Of a DNA stretch of 64,000 bases, positions 58,451-64,000 are shown piece by piece. The position numbers and the translations under genes were made by a program. Within the stretch, counting starts at the first letter, position 1. Each line of letters opens with the position of its first letter. Source of the stretch: JAWLBY01 sp041687455 (GTDB lineage Bacteria; Pseudomonadota; Gammaproteobacteria; Xanthomonadales; Xanthomonadaceae); contig JAWLBY010000010.1 in NCBI GenBank assembly GCA_041687455.1, forward strand, positions 84,176-148,175, in the 5' to 3' direction. The notes under the pieces were generated by a model that was not told where the DNA came from, searched no databases, and worked only from the letters and a program-made list of their open reading frames with translations.

Positions 58451-61400
58451 ATGACGGCCACCCTCAGCCGCCTGCTGGCTGCGCTTTGCCTGTGCGCGGG
58501 CAGCGCCTCGTTCGCGCAGCAGAACGCCGCGCCCGAGATCAGCTCGGACCCGCCGACGCTGGTGACGATCGAACGCGGCCTGCACCATTCCGTGCTCGCC
58601 GAAGACGCCGACGGCGACCCGCTGAGCTACGCACTCGACGTCGCGCCGCCAGCAGCGGCGATCGATGCCGACAGCGGCCTGCTGCACTGGCAGCCGGCCG
58701 CCGGCGACGTCGGTCTGCATCCGTTCGCGGTGACGGTGTCCGATGGGCGTGGCGGTGTCGCCGAGCAGGCGTTCGAACTGCGTGTGGTCGCCGACTTCTG
58801 CCCGATCCATCCGATCGCGCTGCCGCTGCAGCGTGTCGAAGGCCTGCAGACCGGTGACGTGATCGATCGCCTGCCGCGCGGCACCGGCCCCGGCAACTTC
58901 AGTTGGCTGACCTGGGCCGGAGCGGTCGATGCACCGACCCTGGCGCAGAGCCTGCAACCGCCGGGCGACAGCTACCACTACATCAATCCCGAGCAGTCGA
59001 CCGACGTCCAGCTCGACGTCGGCGACTGGGCACAGGGCGCGACCGGCTCGATGAATGCCAGCGCGGTTCGCGCGGCACTGGACGTGCTGAAGACGCAGGA
59101 CATCGTGCTGCCGGTCTGGAACGCCATCCGCGGCCATGGCGCGCGTTTCGACTACCGGATCATCGATTTCGTCGCCGTCCGGTTGACCGACTACCAGCTC
59201 ACCGGCCAGGGCTGGCTGAGCTTCGAGTTCAAGGGCAAGGTGCATTGCTACAACGAACGACCGGTCGCCGAAGACCTGGCGGTGCAGACCGACGAAGACG
59301 TGCCGGTCGCGATCGAACTGACCGCCACCGATCTCGACGGCGACGCGCTGACCTACACGATCATCGATCCGCCAAGCCACGGCACGCTGTCCGGCGAGGC
59401 GCCGGAACTGACCTACACCTCCGACCCGAACTACCATGGCGAAGACCGTTTCACGTTCCGGGTCGACGACGGCAAGCAGTCATCGGACATCGCGGCCGTC
59501 GACATCGTCGTCACGCCGGTCAACGATGCACCCAGTGCAGACGAGCAGCATCTGACGACACCGGAGGACAGCTCACTGCCGATCGTGTTGAGCGGTACCG
59601 ATATCGACGGCGACCCGCTCGACTTCCGTGTGCTCGACCTGCCGCAGCACGGCACGCTCTCCGGTGACGTGCCCAACCTCGTCTACACGCCGAACGCCGA
59701 CTTCCACGGCGACGATGCGTTCACCTTCGTGGCCAACGACGGCGCGCTCGATTCGCCTGTTGCAACGGTGATGATCACCATCACACCGATCAACGATCCG
59801 CCGATCGCCGACGATCAGGCGCTGGAGACCCGATCCGATCAACCGCTGACGATCGAGCTGACCGGCAGCGACATCGACGGCGACCCGCTCACGTTCCGGA
59901 TCGTCGCACCGCCGCAGCATGGGACGTTGAGCGGCGAACCACCGACGATGGTCTATACGCCTGAGGTGTCGTTCGACGGGCCGGATCAATTCAGTTACAT
60001 CAGCGACGACGGCCAGCTCCAGTCGCCTGCCGCATTGGTATCGATCCACGTCACGCGCAGCAACGAGCCGCCGCAGATCGTCAGCACACCGCCGGCATCG
60101 GTCGAGGAACGCGCGGTCTATCGGTACGACGTTGATGCGGTGGATCCGAATGACGATCCGCTGACATACGGTACGGACATCGGGCCGCCGGGCAGTCGAA
60201 TCGACGACAGCAGCGGTGTCTTGCAGTGGGTGGCGGACCCGTCGATGGCCGAATCGATCCGCTTGCCGAACGTGGCCTGTCGGAGGCCGAGTGCTGCGGG
60301 CGTCTTCGATCCGATCGTCCGCTGGCATTGGAGCAGCAGCGAAGCCTTTCCGGATTTCAACCAAGTCATGTCGGCGCCAATCGTCGTTCAGACAACCGAC
60401 GATAATGGTGATGGCAAGATCGACGGCCGCGACACGGCCGACGTTGTATTCATCAGCTACAGCTACAACGGTGCCCGTGGCGGCGGGATCATCCGAATCG
60501 TTGATGGCCGAGATGGGACGGAAGTGCGGAGCGTCCTGGACCCGAGCGCATTCGTGACGAACTGGTCGCATCTCGCCGCCGGCGATATCGACGATGACGG
60601 GGTCGTGGAATTTGTTGGGGTGCGTGTTGCCGGCGGTTTGGTGGCGATAGAGCACGACGGCTCGGTCAAGTGGACGACATCAACAAGCGAGCCGATCTGG
60701 AGCATCGGTGCGCCAGCCATCGCTGATCTCGATGGCGACGGTCGGGTCGAAATCGTCTACGGCAATTCGGTGCACTCGGCCGACGGCGAGCTGATCTGGG
60801 GCGATGGTGAGCTCGTCTTCAGCCGGAGTCCGTTGAGTCTTGCAGCGGATCTCGTGTCTGCTGAACCGGGCCTGGAAGTGATCGACGGCCCCTCGGTCTA
60901 TTCCGCATCGGGCCGCCTGCTCTGGCGATACGCAGGTATGAGCGACGGGTTCACCGCGGTGGCGGATATTGACGCGAACGGAGAACCCGAACTGATTGTC
61001 GTCGGGGAAGGTCGGCTGGTCGTGCTGGATCGAGATGGAGTGCCGCTATGGGGCCCGGTGGCACTCCCGGACGGCGGACGGGGCGGAGCTCCAACCGTCG
61101 CGGACATGGATGGGGACGGTCGACTCGAGATCGGCGTCGCCAGTCGCCATGCCTATTACGTGTTCGATCACGCCGGGGAGCTGCGATGGAGCATTCCGAT
61201 CACTGACGTATCGTCACATGTGACCGGATCGACAGTGTTCGACTTCGATGGTGATGGCCGTGCAGAAGTCGTGCAGCAGGACGAGCGCCACTTTCGTGTC
61301 ATCGACGGAAGCGATGGCGCGATTCGATTCGAAGTTCCAAATGCATCAGGAACTGCGTACGAGTATCCACTGGTCGCCGACGTCGATGGCGACGGAAGTG

Positions 61401-64000
61401 CAGACGTCTTGGTGCCAAGCAACAAGTTCTATCGCGGGACGACGACCGGCATGCGGATGATCTCATCCGCATCCGCCAGTTGGATGCCCACCCGCTCGAT
61501 CTGGAACCAGCACGCCTACCACATCGACAACATCAACGACGACGGCAGCATTCCGCGTGTTCCGGTCAAGAGTTGGCAAACCCACAACACCTTCCGCCTG
61601 AACACATTTCCCGATCGTCACCCGCTCGGGCTGCCCGACCTTGCCCTGTTCGATCTTCGTCTCGACGAGTCCGACGGGACGACTGCAGTGAAAGTGCTGG
61701 TCGTCAACCGCGGTCAGGCACCGACGGAAAGTGCAACCACGGTTCGCTTCTTCAACGGCGACCCCGATGCCGGCGGACGCCTGCTCGGCGCGCTGCCGGT
61801 TCCGGCACTGGCCGCGGGCGAGGAGGTCGCGCTTGCGCTGTCCGGTATCGCCGAAGAGGCGATCGACACCAACCTGCATGCACGTATCGACGAGGATGGT
61901 CTGGTTGACGAGTGCCTGACCGACAACAACCACACCGCCGCCGCCTATTTTCAGGTTCGCGCCAGCGACCCCGCGGGGCTGTACGATCGCCAGCGATTCA
62001 CCGTCACGGTCGATAATGTCAACGAGGCGCCGACCTTGCTGACGGAAGCGCTACCGTCGGCGGTCGTCGGTCAGACCTATCGCCATCGCGTGCTGGCCAC
62101 CGATCCGGACCGCGGTGACGGTCTGCGCTTCGCGCTGGTCGATCCGCCGACCGGGTTGCGCATCGAGCCGATCTCGGGCGAGCTGCACTGGATGCCGACC
62201 GATGCACAGGTGGGCACGCACTCGATCACGGTGCGCGTGTTCGATCTCGGCGGACTGAGCCATCAGCGCCCGTTCGAACTTCTGGTGTCGACCAATCAGC
62301 CGCCGGTGATCAGCTCGTCGCCGCCGACCACGGCCATTGCGGGCAGCCGCTACATCTACGCCGTGCAGGCCGCGGATCCGGAAGGTGACCCGGTCGGTTA
62401 CAGCCTGACGATCGCGCCATCGGGCATGCAGATCGACCCGGGCAATGGTGTGATCGACTGGACGCCTGCTGCCGACGCGATCGGCGCGCTCGATGTCGAA
62501 GTGCGGGTGGCCGATGACCGTGGCGCCGATGCGCTGCAGCGCTATGTGCTGCAGGTCAACGCCGCTGCCAACCATCCACCGATCATCAGCTCGACGCCGG
62601 TTACTTCTGCCATCGTCGGCTCGCCGTATCGCTACAGCGTCGACGCCGAGGATCCCGACGGCGACACGTTGACGGTGCGTCTGGTGCAGGCGCCTGCCGG
62701 AATGTTGCTGGACGGATTCTCCGGCGAGCTGAGCTGGGTCCCGAACAGCGCTCAAACAGGTGTGCACGGCGTCCGCATCGAAGTCGACGACTATCGCAGC
62801 GGTGTGGCCACCCAGAGCTTCGAAATCACCGTATCCGATGCGCCGGCGAACCGCGCGCCGGAGATCGTCAGCACGCCATCGCAGCAAGTGGCTGCCGGCA
62901 CGGCGTACTCGTATCAGGTGGTGGCCAGTGATCCGGATGGCGACCCATTGAGCTATGCGCTGACCACTGCGCCGGCCGGCATGACGATCGACCCGCAGGG
63001 CTGGGTCACCTGGCTGCCGGCCGATGCGCAGGTCGGCACGCATCCGGTGGCGATCCAGGTGTCCGACGGGCGAGGCGGCAGTGCCGCTCAGAGCTACGAG
63101 CTGCAGGTCACGGCGCTCAGCGGCAATCGAGTGCCTGTGATCGCGTCGACTCCGGTCACGACCGTGGCGCTGGGCGACAGGTATCAGTACGCCGTGCTCG
63201 CCACCGACCCCGACAACGACCCGCTGAGCTTCCGTCTGGCCACCGCGCCGTCCGGCATGCAGATCGACGGGCAGACCGGCGTGGCCGTCTGGACGCCGCT
63301 GCCGGATCAGCTCGGCAGTCATCCGGTGGCGATCGAAGTCAGCGATGGCCGCGGTGGCCAGGCGCTGCAGAGCTTCGACGTCACGGTCGTGGACGATGCC
63401 AGCGAAAACCGTGCGCCGACGATCACGTCGACGCCGAGCACGCAGGCCAAGGTCGGCCGCGAATACCGTTACGCAGCGAGTGCGTTTGACGCCGACGGCG
63501 ATGACATCCAGTGGTCGCTTGCCGCCGCGCCGGCGGGCATGGCGGTCGATCCGGCCAGCGGTATGGTCGGGTGGACGCCGGCCGCTGCCGGTCGCTTCGA
63601 TGTCACGCTGCGCGCGGCCGATGCGCAGGCATGGAGCGAGCAGAGCTTCAGCGTCGACGTCGTGTCCGCCGATACCGCGCTCGGTGGCGAGCTGACCATC
63701 ACGCCGCAACCGGTACTGCCGGGTGAACCGATCACGATCACGCTGGTCGTCGATGGTGCGGCCGGTCCGGTGGATGTCGTCGCCACGCTCGACGGCGATC
63801 CGATCGCATTGTTGCCGAATACGCCGACGACGCTGGTCGCGCCGACCACACCCGGCACGCACACGATCGTCGTGACGATCGATGACGGTTTCGAAACGGC
63901 CGTCATCGAGGACGCGTTCAGCGTGGTCGACGGCAGTGACCTGACCCCGCCGACCGTGCAACTGGTGCTGCCCGCCGAGCACGCCGACTGGGACGCGATC
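58451..64000 (+). CDS. Giant secreted multi-domain protein with Ig-like modules and FG-GAP-like repeats (3' end outside window)
   Basis: The frame is open for 1850 codons to the window end. A signal peptide (MTATLSRLLAALCLCAGSASFA) is followed by one Ig-like module (about 25-115), a unique region with DFCP and HCYN (116-265), and three cadherin-like units (about 268-540) with the pattern D-x-D-G-D-x-L...P-x-H-G-T-L-S-G...Y-T-P. Next come FG-GAP/VCBS-like calcium-type repeats (about 545-1015: ADLDGDGRVEIV, ADMDGDGRLEIG, ADVDGDGSADVL) ending in WNQHAYHIDNINDDGS, and a CARDB-like segment (about 1060-1165). Six Ig modules of 92-94 residues follow, starting near 1190 with an N-x-A/P-P-x-I-x-S-x-P opening. 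It is a surface or secreted protein, possibly adhesive; no enzyme domain is visible so far. Confidence 0.88.
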   Translation, partial: MTATLSRLLAALCLCAGSASFAQQNAAPEISSDPPTLVTIERGLHHSVLAEDADGDPLSYALDVAPPAAAIDADSGLLHWQPAAGDVGLHPFAVTVSDGRGGVAEQAFELRVVADFCPIHPIALPLQRVEGLQTGDVIDRLPRGTGPGNFSWLTWAGAVDAPTLAQSLQPPGDSYHYINPEQSTDVQLDVGDWAQGATGSMNASAVRAALDVLKTQDIVLPVWNAIRGHGARFDYRIIDFVAVRLTDYQLTGQGWLSFEFKGKVHCYNERPVAEDLAVQTDEDVPVAIELTATDLDGDALTYTIIDPPSHGTLSGEAPELTYTSDPNYHGEDRFTFRVDDGKQSSDIAAVDIVVTPVNDAPSADEQHLTTPEDSSLPIVLSGTDIDGDPLDFRVLDLPQHGTLSGDVPNLVYTPNADFHGDDAFTFVANDGALDSPVATVMITITPINDPPIADDQALETRSDQPLTIELTGSDIDGDPLTFRIVAPPQHGTLSGEPPTMVYTPEVSFDGPDQFSYISDDGQLQSPAALVSIHVTRSNEPPQIVSTPPASVEERAVYRYDVDAVDPNDDPLTYGTDIGPPGSRIDDSSGVLQWVADPSMAESIRLPNVACRRPSAAGVFDPIVRWHWSSSEAFPDFNQVMSAPIVVQTTDDNGDGKIDGRDTADVVFISYSYNGARGGGIIRIVDGRDGTEVRSVLDPSAFVTNWSHLAAGDIDDDGVVEFVGVRVAGGLVAIEHDGSVKWTTSTSEPIWSIGAPAIADLDGDGRVEIVYGNSVHSADGELIWGDGELVFSRSPLSLAADLVSAEPGLEVIDGPSVYSASGRLLWRYAGMSDGFTAVADIDANGEPELIVVGEGRLVVLDRDGVPLWGPVALPDGGRGGAPTVADMDGDGRLEIGVASRHAYYVFDHAGELRWSIPITDVSSHVTGSTVFDFDGDGRAEVVQQDERHFRVIDGSDGAIRFEVPNASGTAYEYPLVADVDGDGSADVLVPSNKFYRGTTTGMRMISSASASWMPTRSIWNQHAYHIDNINDDGSIPRVPVKSWQTHNTFRLNTFPDRHPLGLPDLALFDLRLDESDGTTAVKVLVVNRGQAPTESATTVRFFNGDPDAGGRLLGALPVPALAAGEEVALALSGIAEEAIDTNLHARIDEDGLVDECLTDNNHTAAAYFQVRASDPAGLYDRQRFTVTVDNVNEAPTLLTEALPSAVVGQTYRHRVLATDPDRGDGLRFALVDPPTGLRIEPISGELHWMPTDAQVGTHSITVRVFDLGGLSHQRPFELLVSTNQPPVISSSPPTTAIAGSRYIYAVQAADPEGDPVGYSLTIAPSGMQIDPGNGVIDWTPAADAIGALDVEVRVADDRGADALQRYVLQVNAAANHPPIISSTPVTSAIVGSPYRYSVDAEDPDGDTLTVRLVQAPAGMLLDGFSGELSWVPNSAQTGVHGVRIEVDDYRSGVATQSFEITVSDAPANRAPEIVSTPSQQVAAGTAYSYQVVASDPDGDPLSYALTTAPAGMTIDPQGWVTWLPADAQVGTHPVAIQVSDGRGGSAAQSYELQVTALSGNRVPVIASTPVTTVALGDRYQYAVLATDPDNDPLSFRLATAPSGMQIDGQTGVAVWTPLPDQLGSHPVAIEVSDGRGGQALQSFDVTVVDDASENRAPTITSTPSTQAKVGREYRYAASAFDADGDDIQWSLAAAPAGMAVDPASGMVGWTPAAAGRFDVTLRAADAQAWSEQSFSVDVVSADTALGGELTITPQPVLPGEPITITLVVDGAAGPVDVVATLDGDPIALLPNTPTTLVAPTTPGTHTIVVTIDDGFETAVIEDAFSVVDGSDLTPPTVQLVLPAEHADWDAI

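Noticed and set aside
62051..63982. 643-codon minus-strand open frame opposite the giant secreted protein
   Set aside because: It reflects the repeat structure of the plus-strand gene and translates to a low-complexity Arg/His/Asp-rich repeat.

Overview
The window is high-GC, densely coded bacterial DNA and looks chromosomal. The best guess for its source is Gammaproteobacteria, order Lysobacterales (Xanthomonadales). The reasons are a histidine operon headed by a TrpR-like YerC/YecD gene and ordered hisG-D-C-B-H-A-F-IE, a HisRS whose start resembles Xanthomonas proteins, and other families common in that order (S46 peptidase, YadG/YadH-like ABC exporter). No database search was possible, so genus is open.

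Layout. 0-3.4 kb: the end of an amidohydrolase, two uncharacterised small proteins, tRNA-Pro(CGG) and hisS. 3.4-12.2 kb: a histidine/aromatic ammonia-lyase, then a minus-strand block of GNAT, short-chain dehydrogenase, two-gene ABC exporter and a large hybrid histidine kinase. 12.3-19.9 kb: the complete histidine operon, most junctions overlapping by 4-11 nt. 20.0-24.7 kb: secreted S46 peptidase, secreted metallophosphoesterase and a glycerophosphodiester phosphodiesterase. 24.7-25.6 kb: a repeat-filled gap. 25.6-29.1 kb (minus): methionine salvage genes mtnB-mtnD-mtnC, with a membrane C13-type peptidase translationally coupled to mtnC. 29.2-37.7 kb: rmuC, a TonB-like lipoprotein, VanZ-like and DUF2784-like membrane proteins, a FemAB/CelD-type acyltransferase, a neurotransmitter-symporter-type transporter, an NhaC antiporter and a Nudix hydrolase.

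37.8-57.0 kb is the most interesting region. It is an apparently complete ribosomal peptide (RiPP) locus of the nitrile-hydratase-leader (NHLP/NHLM) lanthipeptide type. It has a gene with a zincin-like HECTH motif, a sigma-54 activator without a sensor domain, and a near-consensus -24/-12 promoter. Two precursor peptides follow, with matching leaders, a GG cleavage site and related single-Cys cores, separated by two very stable hairpins. Then come a class II lanthionine synthetase with a CCG zinc site, a 2OG-Fe(II) oxygenase, a two-part GNAT, two tandem TolC-like outer membrane proteins with long insertions, an NHLM adaptor, a C39-peptidase ABC exporter, a second ABC subunit and an aspartyl/asparaginyl beta-hydroxylase. 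The likely sequence of events is sigma-54-controlled transcription, dehydration and cyclisation by LanM, oxygenation and perhaps acylation, GG cleavage by the C39 domain, and export across both membranes through dedicated outer-membrane channels.

57.0-58.4 kb holds one small conserved-looking gene and a second repeat-rich gap. From 58.45 kb to the window end runs the start of a giant secreted protein built of Ig-like modules, FG-GAP-like repeats and a CARDB-like segment.
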